Of a stretch of DNA of 64,000 nucleotides, positions 19,666 through 30,618 are shown piece after piece. Origin of the DNA: Acanthosoma haemorrhoidale. Its lineage: Eukaryota; Arthropoda; Insecta; Hemiptera; Acanthosomatidae. Within the stretch, counting starts at the first letter, position 1. Each line of letters starts with the position of its first letter. The notes under the pieces are model-generated. The model worked only from the letters and a program-made list of their open reading frames with translations, had not been told where the DNA came from and did not search any database. Location: positions 106,518,509 through 106,582,508 of the forward strand of contig OV884015.1 of the NCBI GenBank assembly GCA_930367205.1, in the 5' to 3' direction. A program made the position numbers and the translations under genes.

Positions 19666-22652
19666 TCCTCCCACTTATTAAAATAAAATTTCTCGCTAAT
19701 CGAAATCCAGCTATTGGTCTTTATGACTCTGGATCTAATATTTCTTTGATAAATTATGAATTTTTAAATAATAATAAAGATATTAAAAAAATAATAGGTG
19801 GGAGAGATAATATAAAAGGGGTAACAGGAGTAGCAAAAACAGAGGGTACGGTTGTATTAAGAATTAAAATCGGTAATATTGAAGAAAATTTTCAGTTTTT
19901 TATTGTGAAAAGTATTAATTTTAAAGATGATTTTCTATTAGGATTAGATTTAATAAAAAAATTCAAACTATGTCAAGATGAAAACTTGATAATAACTCAA
20001 AAAGAGATAACAAAACAAAAAGATCGGCAAATTAATAAGACTGAAATATCAGATATAAACAAGATAGAAAATACTATACAAAAAAATAAGGACATTTTTG
20101 CTAAGTCAAAATTCGACATAGGAAAAATAAAAGGTTATGAAGCAACAGTAAAATTAATACAAAATAGATATATTTCAAAGAAACCATACAGGTGCTCATT
20201 TCAAGACAAAATTGAAATTGAAATGCAAGTGGATGAATTATTAAAAGCTGGTTTAATTGAAGAATCAAGCAGTCCCTATGCAGCTCCTGTCACGATGGTA
20301 TTTAAGAATGAAGAAGGAAAAAGATCACGCTTTTGTATTGACTTTAAGGAACTAAATAAAATAATTGTGCCAGAAAGTCAACCGTTTCCTAGAATTGATG
20401 ATCTGACAGTACGCGCCAGAAACTGTAAATTTTTTTCAAAATTGGATGTAAATTCGGCGTTTTGGTCGATACCAGTGCGTGAAAAAGATAAATATAAATT
20501 GGCTTTCGTAACCCATCATGGTCATTGGCAATGGAATTGCTTGCCATATGGTTTGAAGTCTGCTCCGGCTATATTTCAAAGAGTCTTGTCAAGTGTGATA
20601 AGAAGAAATAACCTAGATAAGTTTGCTGTAAACTACATAGATGATGTATTGATTCATTCGAAGAATTATGAGGACCATGTAAAACATGTAGAATTAGTGT
20701 TAAAAGCACTACAGAAACAAGGATTTAAATTAAATGAATCAAAGTGTCAGTTTGCACAAAACAAGATAACTTATCTGGGCCATGAAATAGGAAATAATTA
20801 TATTAAACCAATGAATGACAATCTCACAGCAATTAAAAAGTTTCCTGTACCTCAAACAAAGAAACAGGTTAGACAATTTTTAGGAAAAATAAACTTCTAT
20901 TTGGAGTATATACCAAAACATACTATTTTGCTAGATCCCTTAAGAAATTTATTAAGAAAAAATGTAGATTTTCACTGGTCAAAACAATGTAAAGATTGTT
21001 TCGAGACAACAAAAAAATACTTATGCTCAGCGCCTGCGCTAGCAATATTTGATCCAGAATCTCCAACATACATATTCACTGATGCAAGTATTGAAGGAGT
21101 TGGAGCAATTCTAAAACAACCACAAGAAGACAAATCTCTAAAGTCAGTATTTTTCTTTTCAAAAAAATTGATAAACGCTCAGAAAACAAAAAAAGCAATA
21201 TTTATAGAATGTTTAGCTATTAAAGAAGCTATACTTTACTGGCAATATTATCTGATAGGAAAAAAATTTGTGGTATTTACAGACCACAGACCATTAGAAA
21301 ATTTTAATGTGAAGAAAAGTAATGATCCAGAACTACTACAAATTTTAAACTATATCTCACAATTTGACTTTGAGATTGTATATAATCCAGGTAAAGAAAA
21401 TTTGGAGGCAGATTGTCTATCCAGAAATCCAGTTTTAGAATCAAATGAAGAAACAGATGATAACTCTGTGATTAAAACATCAAATTTATTAAAACTGGAA
21501 GATTTAAAAGAAAATCAAAAGCTAATAAAATTGGATGACAAATGCATAATTAAAGATAATATAATTTACAAAATACTGAATAAGAGTGAGAAAATATGGA
21601 TAACAGAAGAATTTGGTATTTCACTTATTGAAAGTGTACATAAAGATCAAGGTCATATAGGAATGAAACAATTAATTTTAACAATAGGAAAAAAATTTTA
21701 TTTTAAAAATATGTATAAAAATATAAGATTGATTTGCAGATCTTGTGAAACATGTATCAAAAATAAGTCAAGAATAGGTTGCTTTAAGGCTCCCTTGTCT
21801 CAACTTGGTCCAGCAAAAGAACCACTAGATATAATATCTTTAGATACAATAGGAGGATTTAAAGGGAATAAAAGTACAATAAAATATCTACACTTGGTAG
21901 TAGATCATTTCACAAGGTACGCATATATCAGCACCTCGAAAACACAAATAGCAAAAGATTTTATTAATCTAATCAAGAAAGTAGAAAAAGCTGGAAATAT
22001 AAAAACATTATTAACAGATCAATATCCTGGTATAAATTCAGCACAATTTAAACAATATGTAAATAAACAAAAGATAACATTAATTTTTACAGCAGTAGAT
22101 TGTGCATTTTCTAATGGATTAAATGAAAGGACAAATCAAACACTAGTTAACAGAATAAGGTGCAAAATTCATGAAAATAGAGATAAATCGTGGCCAATAG
22201 TAGCAGAAAAGTGTATCGAGGAATACAATAACACGATACATAGTTCTACTGGGTTTACCCCCAATTACTTATTAACTGGAATAGATGCATCATTTGTACC
22301 TGATGAACTAAATGAAAATAAAATTACAAATTTAGAAAATAATAGGGAAATAGCTTATAAAAACTCAGAAAAGACACATAACCAAAATAAAAAGTATTAT
22401 GATAAAAATGTTAAAAAGTTTGAATACGAAGTTGGAGACCTTGTATATGTACAAAACAGTAACAAATTGAATAGAGATAAATTAGATGCGATCAGAGTAG
22501 GACCTTTCAAAATAAAACAGAAAATCTCAGAGGTAATATTTTTAATAGATAGTAGATTTCGTAAAAAGGAGTCAAACTTATTTCATGCTAGTAAGCTCGT
22601 GCCTTATTCCAAAGGGCTTTATTACCCTCTGTCTCAAAAAGGGGGGATGTAA
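19647..22652 (+). CDS. Element 2 Pol polyprotein (PR-RT-RNase H-integrase)
   Basis: Open from the codon after a TGA at 19644 to TAA at 22650. There is no ATG at the start; it would be made by -1 frameshifting from gag at 19653-19659. Protease has active-site YDSGSN near 19722-19739. RT has YIDD at 20634-20645 and the LPYGLKSAP block upstream. RNase H starts near 21075 (FTDAS) and has ADCLSRN. Integrase has HKDQGH plus CRSCETC as its zinc module and a D, D, E triad with 35 residues between TDQYPG and NERTN, then a GPF module near the end. All catalytic residues I looked for are present. The last two codons overlap the 3' LTR. It makes cDNA in particles and inserts it into chromosomes. Confidence 0.93.
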   Translation, partial: RGKKRVVLPLIKIKFLANRNPAIGLYDSGSNISLINYEFLNNNKDIKKIIGGRDNIKGVTGVAKTEGTVVLRIKIGNIEENFQFFIVKSINFKDDFLLGLDLIKKFKLCQDENLIITQKEITKQKDRQINKTEISDINKIENTIQKNKDIFAKSKFDIGKIKGYEATVKLIQNRYISKKPYRCSFQDKIEIEMQVDELLKAGLIEESSSPYAAPVTMVFKNEEGKRSRFCIDFKELNKIIVPESQPFPRIDDLTVRARNCKFFSKLDVNSAFWSIPVREKDKYKLAFVTHHGHWQWNCLPYGLKSAPAIFQRVLSSVIRRNNLDKFAVNYIDDVLIHSKNYEDHVKHVELVLKALQKQGFKLNESKCQFAQNKITYLGHEIGNNYIKPMNDNLTAIKKFPVPQTKKQVRQFLGKINFYLEYIPKHTILLDPLRNLLRKNVDFHWSKQCKDCFETTKKYLCSAPALAIFDPESPTYIFTDASIEGVGAILKQPQEDKSLKSVFFFSKKLINAQKTKKAIFIECLAIKEAILYWQYYLIGKKFVVFTDHRPLENFNVKKSNDPELLQILNYISQFDFEIVYNPGKENLEADCLSRNPVLESNEETDDNSVIKTSNLLKLEDLKENQKLIKLDDKCIIKDNIIYKILNKSEKIWITEEFGISLIESVHKDQGHIGMKQLILTIGKKFYFKNMYKNIRLICRSCETCIKNKSRIGCFKAPLSQLGPAKEPLDIISLDTIGGFKGNKSTIKYLHLVVDHFTRYAYISTSKTQIAKDFINLIKKVEKAGNIKTLLTDQYPGINSAQFKQYVNKQKITLIFTAVDCAFSNGLNERTNQTLVNRIRCKIHENRDKSWPIVAEKCIEEYNNTIHSSTGFTPNYLLTGIDASFVPDELNENKITNLENNREIAYKNSEKTHNQNKKYYDKNVKKFEYEVGDLVYVQNSNKLNRDKLDAIRVGPFKIKQKISEVIFLIDSRFRKKESNLFHASKLVPYSKGLYYPLSQKGGM
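19653..19659 (+). promoter_or_regulatory. Programmed -1 frameshift site, A AAA AAC
   Basis: The heptamer AAAAAAC lies in the gag-pol overlap and is phased A-AAA-AAC in the gag frame, the classic X-XXY-YYZ form. A -1 slip makes the next codon CGA at 19659, which is the pol frame, upstream of the gag stop at 19663. No strong downstream pseudoknot is obvious; a weak CGAG/CTCG pairing spans 19659-19695. Confidence 0.85.
22636..22647 (+). other. Element 2 polypurine tract
   Basis: AAAAAGGGGGGA immediately before the 3' LTR. It also encodes the last residues of Pol, so coding and priming functions overlap. Confidence 0.8.
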
Positions 22653-22959
22653 GTTTGAACGTAACCGCCAAACTTCGGCACATATGCGAGATGTCCCGAC
22701 AGAGAGCGCTACTATCAAAGGACGCTTAGTTGTAACCTCCTGATATGGGTACGCTTGTTAAGACAATGGTCAACTCTAAGTATCGACAATTGTATTGATT
22801 CAGGTTAGTTATAAGTTTTATTGGTTTATTGTTATATTTGTAGCGCTAGCTAATGTGTACATATGTTTAATATTACAGTTCTAAACTGCATCTGCAAGTG
22901 TTCGATTTATACCCTGAGAACCTCCACCTCCTTTTAAGTTTTTGAATTCGAAACTTACA
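22648..22959 (+). repeat. Element 2, 3' LTR
   Basis: 312 bp, one visible difference from the 5' LTR. The pol stop codon lies in its first five bases. TATA follows directly. Confidence 0.95.
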
Positions 22960-24337
22960 TATATATATATAAAAGATATATTTTATATTATATATATAAA
23001 GCATTATGGTAGAAATGAACTATGAAGGGAAATATAAGTATGTATATCCAGGTTTAAGATATTTCTGCCAAATGCCGTAAACGAGAGTAAAGGGCCAGGA
23101 CCAATAAAGACAAAGTGTAACCAATGAAAGATACTAAAGGTCGGAAGGTGGCGACCACAGTAAACGCTGGCTTGTTATAGCCAAGGGTGGGTGGGGGGGG
23201 GCAATTTATATTTTATTTATTGAATAAATGTTATTGTAGGGTTCCACCATCAGGAGATGGAACAGCTGCTACACGTATCTCCCACTGGTGGAAATATTAT
23301 CATAGCCAGAGAATTTCATTGCAGTGAGGATGTGAATGGAGTTTGTAGTTGTTGTTTAAACCATAAAAAGCTAACAAGTGACGTTTCATAAATAAAAAAG
23401 GTTTTAATGACATTTTGTAATTATAGTCACCAATAAAACCAATTAACAAGCTGGCTAATAATTTACTGGCTGTAATGAATATTTATGTATTATTATAAAG
23501 TAATTAATTAGTAACCCTACATTTATTTTTATGAGCTGATTTGATGTGTCATGTTCACCGAGTCATCAAAATATGATGTTTTAACTTAATAAACAATTTG
23601 AGTTAGAGTTGCGAAAACGATTTTATTACCAGTTTTAATGGTTTTTTTGTAATTATAATCCATTAGATACATCTATTTAATAGGTCGTCAAGATCTTTAT
23701 TTTGATACCATATTCTGTGCGATAGAAAAATACTCAATTGGACCCCATCATTATTGAGTTAAACTTTCTAACAAGATATATATTACAGTTTTAATAAAAT
23801 TTATCTGTGTGAAAACGTAACGTTTTTGAATTAAAAAATAACAAAACTTACAGTATACCTTAAAAAACTAATTTGTATATTTGATTTTAAAATACAACAT
23901 TCACGAAACTGAAGTGCTGAAAATAGCAATGAATATTGAAGCTTTGTTACAAAGCGGAATTTTAGTAGTTTCCTTGAATATTGGACTTACATAATTTAGT
24001 TCGTTCTGTTAGTTGATAGTTAAAGTTCAGATTGGAGAAATTTGTAGAGAGAATACTATCAAATTGCATAAATTTAGCGCAAGCAAAATAGAAATGAATT
24101 GGGTGCATTTCACAACGACTTTGTGAAGTGATCGGTACTGTCATGTACCGTATGCATACCTCTTTGCGTAATACCAGCTAAATTGAGTTCAATTTTCAAT
24201 CGCAAAATATAATTAAAGTAACTTGAAACAGACTTGCTGCCACCGAGAATTCTGTGACTCGTATGGCATTGCAATTGAAAAGCGGAAGTTAGTCTAGAGG
24301 TAAATACAAGAATAATAAAATGAAAAAAATTGTCGTA
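22960..24337. other. TA tract then AT-rich DNA, no gene
   Basis: Starts with the right half of the TA tract. A GC-richer patch near 23080-23300 includes a G-run. No supported coding sequence; the 60-codon minus frame at 23962-24144 has no support. Confidence 0.5.
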
Positions 24338-24674
24338 AGTTTTATAATGCTAATATTATATATAATACTAAAAGTAGAAGGGGGCTGAGCAGAACGTATA
24401 CCTGCCTCGTGACTTCATGGAAGTCACTGATGGTTCCTGTTATTTTTAAGTAAGCAACCGCATCCCCCTATGACCTCCCTTCTTACTTCCCAGAATCTTA
24501 TCCTTTTCTTATACATATATGTCTCAGCTTTAGCACTCGTCCCTAGACCTTCCACCCAGTATGTAGTTCCGTAACTCTTACTATTTGTATATACCAGTGT
24601 TTTGATTGTACTTCATAATAAAGCTTTTCTTTCTTTTCTTTTAAAAGAATCTCCTCTACAAAGATTAATTAACT
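24338..24674 (+). repeat. Repeat family L, copy 2
   Basis: About 337 bp, closely matching 11497-11825 and 28454-28788, including the ATATATGTCTCAGCTTTAGC, TTGTATATACCAGTG and CATAATAAAGCTTTTC blocks. It ends ATTAATTAACT ten bases before the next LTR-like unit. Confidence 0.65.
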
Positions 24675-24684
24675 AATGCATTGT

Positions 24685-25286
24685 TGTCGGGTCGTCACGA
24701 GTCTAGGGAGAGATCTCTTCCAAGGAAGTGCTAGATTTAGCGAGATGAAGGCAGAGATTCCCACTAGGAAGATGTGGGTCTGACAACGCCGGACTAAAAC
24801 ATAGCAAGGTGAGGAGAGAGAGATTCAACGACTTTCATAAATGATAAGGCCAAGTTTTGAACATCCGAGCAGCCACAAGCCATCAGTCAGCCAGTCGTTA
24901 GGAGAATGATATACAGGCTCAAACCGCCGGTCTTATATACCCAGCTGGCTTCGTCAGTAGCCAATCAGCTTCGGTTTATTGTACCCAATGCCAGTTGAGT
25001 ATGTGGTGGCCTTTGCTCTTTGGCAGTTGGTGGCCTTTGAGTCACTGATATCTGACCCGGGTAAGGGTCTCCGGCCCTCTAGGCAGGCCTGGCGGTTTGG
25101 GTCGCTTAGTACCTGCTACGGGTAGCGGGTACCCCAGCTCATATAACTAATTGGCTTACAGCTGCATGTTTATTGTTTACCACATTTACAATGATTTATA
25201 TTTTGGTAATGTTATTTACATTTGCTTACAATATATATACAATAGAGTATAGGGTGATTTATCTTTTATAGTCAACGGTCGCTACA
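24685..25286 (-). repeat. Solo LTR, family S
   Basis: On the minus strand it starts TGTAGCGACCGTTGAC and ends GTGACGACCCGACA, a 602-bp unit with TG...CA ends. Flanking five-mers are ATTGT and ATTTT, a possible imperfect target duplication. It contains a TATA-like GTATATAAGACC and the family block of about 110 bp (TTTTAGTCCGGCGTTGTCAG through TCTTCCTAGTGGGAATCTC) also seen near 30.2, 38.7 and 45.0 kb. No internal region is attached. Confidence 0.7.
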
Positions 25287-26639
25287 ATTTTATTTGGAAA
25301 AAAGAATATTAGAAGCTTAAAAATAGAAAATAAATCGAAGTATGAATGAATGAGGTGCATATAAGGAATCAACTAGTGTTAGTTGTCAGGTCTGGGCTAC
25401 TCAAAGCAATCTCGTTTCCTCGAATAAACTAAAGAGAAAATGCAAAAAAAGAGCAAGGCCAATATGAGAGAGTTCGTAAATGAAGGCTGAGTTCATAGAG
25501 TGAATAATACTAAAAAACTTTACTAACTTTAAAAAACTTACTAAAGTGAAATTTAAGGTCCGAGGATTTATGTCGTGAAGTAAAAGTATGAATACAACAT
25601 CTTAATAGTCACTTCGCCTATTATTTATTTTTATTATTTCCGAATAATGCTAAGAGAGCTGCCTCCAGCTTCTTAAATTATATGGGGGTTTTCTTCAGTA
25701 AGGTTTTTTTTTGTATAATAATAAAAAAAATTAAATTAAAAAAAATAATCATTAAAAAAGGAAATGTTGTATACGTGATACGCAGTTGAAGCCCTGCTGC
25801 TCCAGAGGAAGGAAATGATAAGGGAAGATTACAGAGGACAAATTGTGAGTACAAAAGTGGGAAGGACGGGAATAAGGAGAGAGGGCAGATAATCTAAACT
25901 GAAGTACACACCCACCACAGGGCCACAACTGTCCAAAACAGAAACCCTTACATTTCCATTATTGCGTCTGTCTGTCTGTCTGTTGACTATCTGTCTTCAA
26001 AATAGTGATAAGAAGTTTTACATAGAGGCTTCGTTTGTTGTAAAAAATATATAAAATTATAGCCAACTAAATTATGCCCCTAAGTGAGAATAATGATCTT
26101 TGAATGGATACTGTACCAATTACTCATCGAACTCCAATCTAACACATTCCTCATTATGATTATTCATTTCCAATTTAGTACATCCAGATACTACCTACTC
26201 TTCCTACCTTTACCTACCCTTGTGAAAATTTATATATTTTCCTTTGTCGTTCATCTCCACTCTTTTTTTGTTTAAATATTTATACCATTGGTTCATTAAA
26301 GTCATCAAATTTGTTCCGAAACCCTATAATATAATATATAATATATATTATATATTATTTATAACCAAATCACATGAGTTTAATGGTTTGTCAGGTGTGC
26401 CTGTGCATACTCATTTGTCCCTTTTTAATAATCTTAGGGGATAATGTTCCAGAATAGAGTGGATTTTTTTTCACATCTCAATTTCATTCAATTATCAGAA
26501 TCAAATATATCTTTGTACTAAAAACCAATTTTTTTGTATTTATAATTATAAAGTGTCAATAAAACAATGATTAATATCATATTTGCTAATTTGACTTCAG
26601 CAGCCTTTTTGTAGATGAATGATATTTCGCATTGTATTA
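25287..26639. other. AT-rich DNA, no gene seen
   Basis: No supported feature. Small hydrophobic frames at 26084-26444 are low-complexity and unsupported. A TATAATATAATATATAATATATATTATATATTATTTAT palindromic AT patch lies near 26330. Confidence 0.5.
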
Positions 26640-27211
26640 GGGGGACCGGAAAGTAATGTCGTTCTTTTTACATTAAATTCAAACACATAAATTGTTAACA
26701 AGTTTTTGTATTGATCAATGATGTAATCACCCTCGTTATTAGCAACCTTTTGCCATCTAGTGTGCAGTTTTTCAATGCCGTACCGATAAAAATCGATTGG
26801 TTTTTGAGCAAAATATCTGGAGATTTCATCCATGGACATCATCCAAATTTTGAAATTTTTTGCCACTTAGAAAATGTAGCGATAGGAATAAATAGAAATC
26901 CGGTATCGGATGAGTATGATGATTGAGGCAATACCTCCCGCCCCAATTCATTAATTTTTTCTAGGTTTAATGCGGAAAAAATAGGCGCAGTGGGGTATTC
27001 CATTATCGTGTAGCAGAATAACGCCTTTTTAATTGGCAATAGCTGGGTAATTTTCAATTAAAGATTGATTTACTCGATCCAATTGTTCACTGTAAAGATC
27101 TGCAGTTACAGTTTTTCCAGCGATGAACAACCCCGCGAATACTCCACCAAACACACAAAAACGTATTTTTGGAGTGTAAACCTGGCTTAGCTGTACTTCG
27201 TGCCGATTCAT
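26640..27211 (-). pseudogene. Mariner transposase remnant, left arm
   Basis: Minus-strand pieces in shifted frames: VYTPKIRFCVFGG and GKTVTADLYSEQLDRVNQSL (about 27029-27180), then a GREVLPQSSYS block, then the C-terminal ALKNCTLDGKR-like and RWQKVANNEGDYI blocks (26700-26800). These match the order of mariner transposase from just before the second catalytic Asp to the C-terminus. Several frameshifts and stops make it non-functional. Confidence 0.7.
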
Positions 27212-27542
27212 GCGGAGAGAGATTTTTGGATTATCTTAGAGGACCCATTTTTCATCTCCAGTCTCACCCACCATACTCGCCCGATATTGCGCCATCGGAT
27301 TTCCATCAATTTCCGATCGCTAAAAATTTGAAAATTCGGATGATGTCCAAAATGCCATCTCCAGATATTTTTCACAAAAACCAATTGATTTTTATCGATT
27401 CGGCATTGAAAAACTACACGCTAGATGTCAAAAGGTTGCTGATAACGAGGGTGGTTATACTATTGATCAAAAAGAAAAACTTTTTAAAAATTTATCTGTT
27501 TGAATTTAACGTAAAAAAAACGACATTACTTTCCGGTCCCCC
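27212..27542 (+). pseudogene. Mariner transposase remnant, right arm
   Basis: Plus-strand open stretch with HPPYSPDIAPSDFH, the conserved block containing the third catalytic Asp of mariner transposases, then LKNYTLDVKRLL and the end FEFNVKKTTLLSGPP, which runs into the terminal inverted repeat. It starts abruptly near 27212 where the left arm ends, so only the C-terminal third is present. Confidence 0.7.
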
Positions 27543-28453
27543 TATTGGTTGTAATCGGTTATGAGGCAATGATACTAGAAATAAAAGGGTTAAACGGAAA
27601 ATAATAATGGCTTATGAAACAATTTAATAGTAATTAAAAGATAAAGGTTTTTCAAATATAAAGATTGTGAGTGAAGTACTAAAGCAAAGATTTCAACTCC
27701 TTTATGAATTATATTTAATTAAGTTAATCCTTAAGTCAGCTATGGTCACATCAAGGGTATATTGATATTTTTCCCTGGCCCTAGTTTTGTAAAGGTGGAT
27801 TCTACATTAAAATGGCTTAATCATTATTAATTAATAACCAATTACTGGCAAAATCAATATCTTGTTATGGCATAAGGAGTCTTTTTTCGTAAAGATACAT
27901 GAATACAAAGGTTGGAACATGCTGCCTTTAATTCTTCAAAATCCCATGAACAATTCAACTTTTATAAGTCGAACACAAAATGGTATTTTTTTCTTTTATT
28001 TTTCAGCCAATGGCATGAGAGACAAAGAGATATTAATAATTGATGCGATGGAATGAGACTACTTGGAACACAAGATCCAACATGATTCGTAAAGCCCGGA
28101 ACCCTTTTAAAGGATCTTCTTCCGGCCTTCTGAGGAAAATCCGCTATCGAGCTTCTATTCTCGAAAAATAGCTTAAAGTGTCCCTTGATCGGCTGGAAAA
28201 TGTCAGGGTAAATCTTGTTAGTGCTGTAGGCAAGTCTATGAGTGGTTTTTTATCCATATTATTAATTCACCAAGTCCTTCAATCTGATCTTATTATAATA
28301 ATAATACTTTAGAAAACGATTTTAAAAATGAATGAATAACTAAAATAAATGCTTGAAGTTTAGGAAATGGCGGGCAAACATTAATTTACAAGGCTAGTGT
28401 AAGTAGCCCTTCAAGCGGCAAGTGAAGTAGAGAGAACGAATGAGACTTCTGTC
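27543..28453. other. AT-rich DNA, no gene seen
   Basis: No supported feature. The 64-codon frame at 27862-28056 lacks any recognisable motif. Confidence 0.5.
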
Positions 28454-28788
28454 AGTAACTTTTATAATGCTAAGAATATTATAATGCTAAAAGTAGAAGG
28501 GTTCTGAGCAGAACTTCATGGAAGTCACTGACGGTTCCTGTTATTTTTAAGTAAGCGACCGCATCCCTCCTTACTCCCCTTACTCCCTACTTCCCAGAAC
28601 CTCATCCTTTTTTTATACATATATGTCTCAGCTTTAGCCACCGACCCAACTCGTTCCTAGACCTTCCACCCAGTATGTAGTAACGTAACTATCATTATTT
28701 GTATATACCATTGTTTTTCTTGTACTTTATAATAAAGCTTTTCTTTCTTTTCGTCTAAAACACTCTCCTCTACAAAAATTATTTAACT
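28454..28788 (+). repeat. Repeat family L, copy 3
   Basis: About 335 bp, the third copy of the AGTTA...TAACT unit, with the same TAAGCGACCGCATCCC, ATATGTCTCAGCTTTAGCC and TATAATAAAGCTTTTC blocks. It ends ATTATTTAACT. Confidence 0.65.
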
Positions 28789-29213
28789 AGTAGATGAAAA
28801 ATGTATTATATTATATTATTATTTATATACTAAGTATTTAACGGACGACTGCTTTATTTTTCTTAATTTCTAAAAATCACGGAAAGAAACTCAAATCACA
28901 ACATGGTAACAAATATTTAAAGTAATAGTAGATTGTACATACGTTAACATAAAACTTCGGTATATAATAATATTTATATATTATGGATAAAAGGCGACAC
29001 AGCTCAACAGGTTCAGTTAAAAATATATACTTCCAGAATACAAAATGGTAAAAGCAATCAAAAATGTAATTATAACGTAAGAAGAAGCAGTGACAAGCCT
29101 GCATTTGGCTTAGGAATTAGGATGGGTTTACGAAACGGCTATATCAAAAATTCCTTTTCACGTTTGAAATATTCCTCTATATATCACAAATTATAATTTA
29201 AGGCTTTAGCGAC
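28789..29213. other. AT-rich DNA, no gene seen
   Basis: No supported feature. Confidence 0.5.
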
Positions 29214-30618
29214 CGCTGACTAAATCATACAAATCACTCTCCACTCTGTTTTATATATTGTAAATTAGTTATAATTTGTTTTAAATTAGATTAATGAAAT
29301 ATAAATAATATTACCAAGCCACAAAGTCATATCAGTGTAAATATTGTAAACAATTGTTGTGATATTATATATTGTGGAGTTTGTGTATAAGAAATTGAAA
29401 TATAAATATTTAATCCAACCTATAATTAAGAAGGCAAACAAAAACAAAAGAGGAATGATGGAAAAACAAAATGTCTATTAATTAGATTAATTAGTTGTTG
29501 TTGTTTTTGTTGTTATGATGAGAACACAGCATTACTAACTCTAGTTTTGGGATCAGCCCGGGATATAAGTGTCTTACTAGTGATCATAGTAAAAACTTTT
29601 TATAAGTTATTTGTTTTTGGCTTTGAAGCGGAACGGAAGAGAAAAAGCACCAGGAAGAAGAACCAAGAAGAAAAGGAAAAGAAAAAATAGACACGTAATT
29701 AATATAAGTTGTTTTTTTTTTGTAATTAAATATAACCTTTTGCCAGGATTATTTTTGTTAGTAGAACCTAAAAAACCTTAAATAATAAATAAAAAAAATA
29801 AATTAAAAGATAAATCTAAAAATAAAATTACGATATCTTTAAAGAACGTAATACAATAAATGACGTAGCTCCAGATGAGTTCACAAGCAGCCGCTAGAGT
29901 CCCTAGCACAGCCTAACCTCCTGCAAGCCAATTGGCTAAAATAAGACCCCTGCTCATTGGCTGCTTCGAGCTATGCATACCCCCTAGTTTTAGTCGAAAG
30001 TATAAATATACTCATTTGTAGAATATAGTGAATTCTATAATAATTTTGTAACAAAGGGATATGAAAAAAAAAAAATTCATTCAACCTACGTCTCACCTTT
30101 GACTGATACTTGGAGCTGCAACTGATGTTTCAAGATGTTCTCTTATGATTCATGAAACCATTCACATTTCTATTTCGTTAACCTTGCTATCTGTAGTCCG
30201 GCGTTGTCAGACCTCGCATCTTCCTAGTGGGGTTCTCTGGCTTCGTCTCGCTAAAGCTATCACTTCCTAGGAAGATATCTCTTCTATGCGGACTACGACC
30301 TCTGGGGCCCTACAAACATCGTAGCGTCAACGTAGCTAGATCCACTCTGCCTCTTTCCGGTTCATATTCGCCTGTGTTTGTCTACCCTCAGTTACCGAGT
30401 ATGAACTCACGTGGTCATTCCAAGACCACTTAAACTACCTACACTACCTACCCTATACCTCTTCTCCTGAACATAGTGCATTGTCGGGGCATATACCTAT
30501 TATTAGATAGCTCTATAGTAAGACCCGTCATGAAGCAATCGTCCAGGTCATAGACTATTCAACTGTTTCTCCTTCACAAGGACTAAAATAACCAGGCCCC
30601 TCCCGTGGCGGTCCGGCA
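29214..30618 (+). repeat. Family S LTR-like sequence interrupted by an insert
   Basis: The first part (29214 to about 29372) matches the 5' part of the copy at 61207: AGCGACCG, GTAAATTAGTTATAAT, AAGTCATATCAGTGTAAATA, GTAAACAAT. The match resumes at about 29866 with AATGACGTAGCTCCAG and ACCCCCTAGTTTTAG and continues to the family block (GTCCGGCGTTGTCAGACC, 30198) and to an end near 30618 (GTCCGGCA). About 490 bp between 29373 and 29865 have no counterpart in the other copies and must be a later insertion of unknown type. Confidence 0.55.

Larger units (their letters stand above)
18288..22959 (+). mobile_element. Element 2: Ty3/Gypsy LTR retrotransposon, apparently intact
   Basis: A 4672-bp element with two 312-bp LTRs that differ at one base that I can see (C or T, 11 bp before the GAATTCG near the 3' end). 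Gag and pol frames are both open from end to end, linked by a -1 frameshift signal. Pol order is protease, RT, RNase H, integrase, hence Ty3/Gypsy. The sense strand is strongly A-rich, unlike Element 1. Flanks are TATA on both sides. No env. Near-identical LTRs and undamaged frames mean recent insertion and possible current activity. Confidence 0.95.
26640..27542. mobile_element. Palindromic mariner-type element
   Basis: Both ends begin GGGGGACCGGAAAGTAATGT (the right end in reverse complement), with TA on each outer side, as expected for mariner insertion. Unlike a normal mariner, similarity between the arms continues for about 320 bp into the transposase C-terminal coding region, so each half is the same 3' end facing outward. 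The left arm codes on the minus strand, the right arm on the plus strand. The central part (about 26970-27211) is single-copy. It has no complete transposase. Confidence 0.75.
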
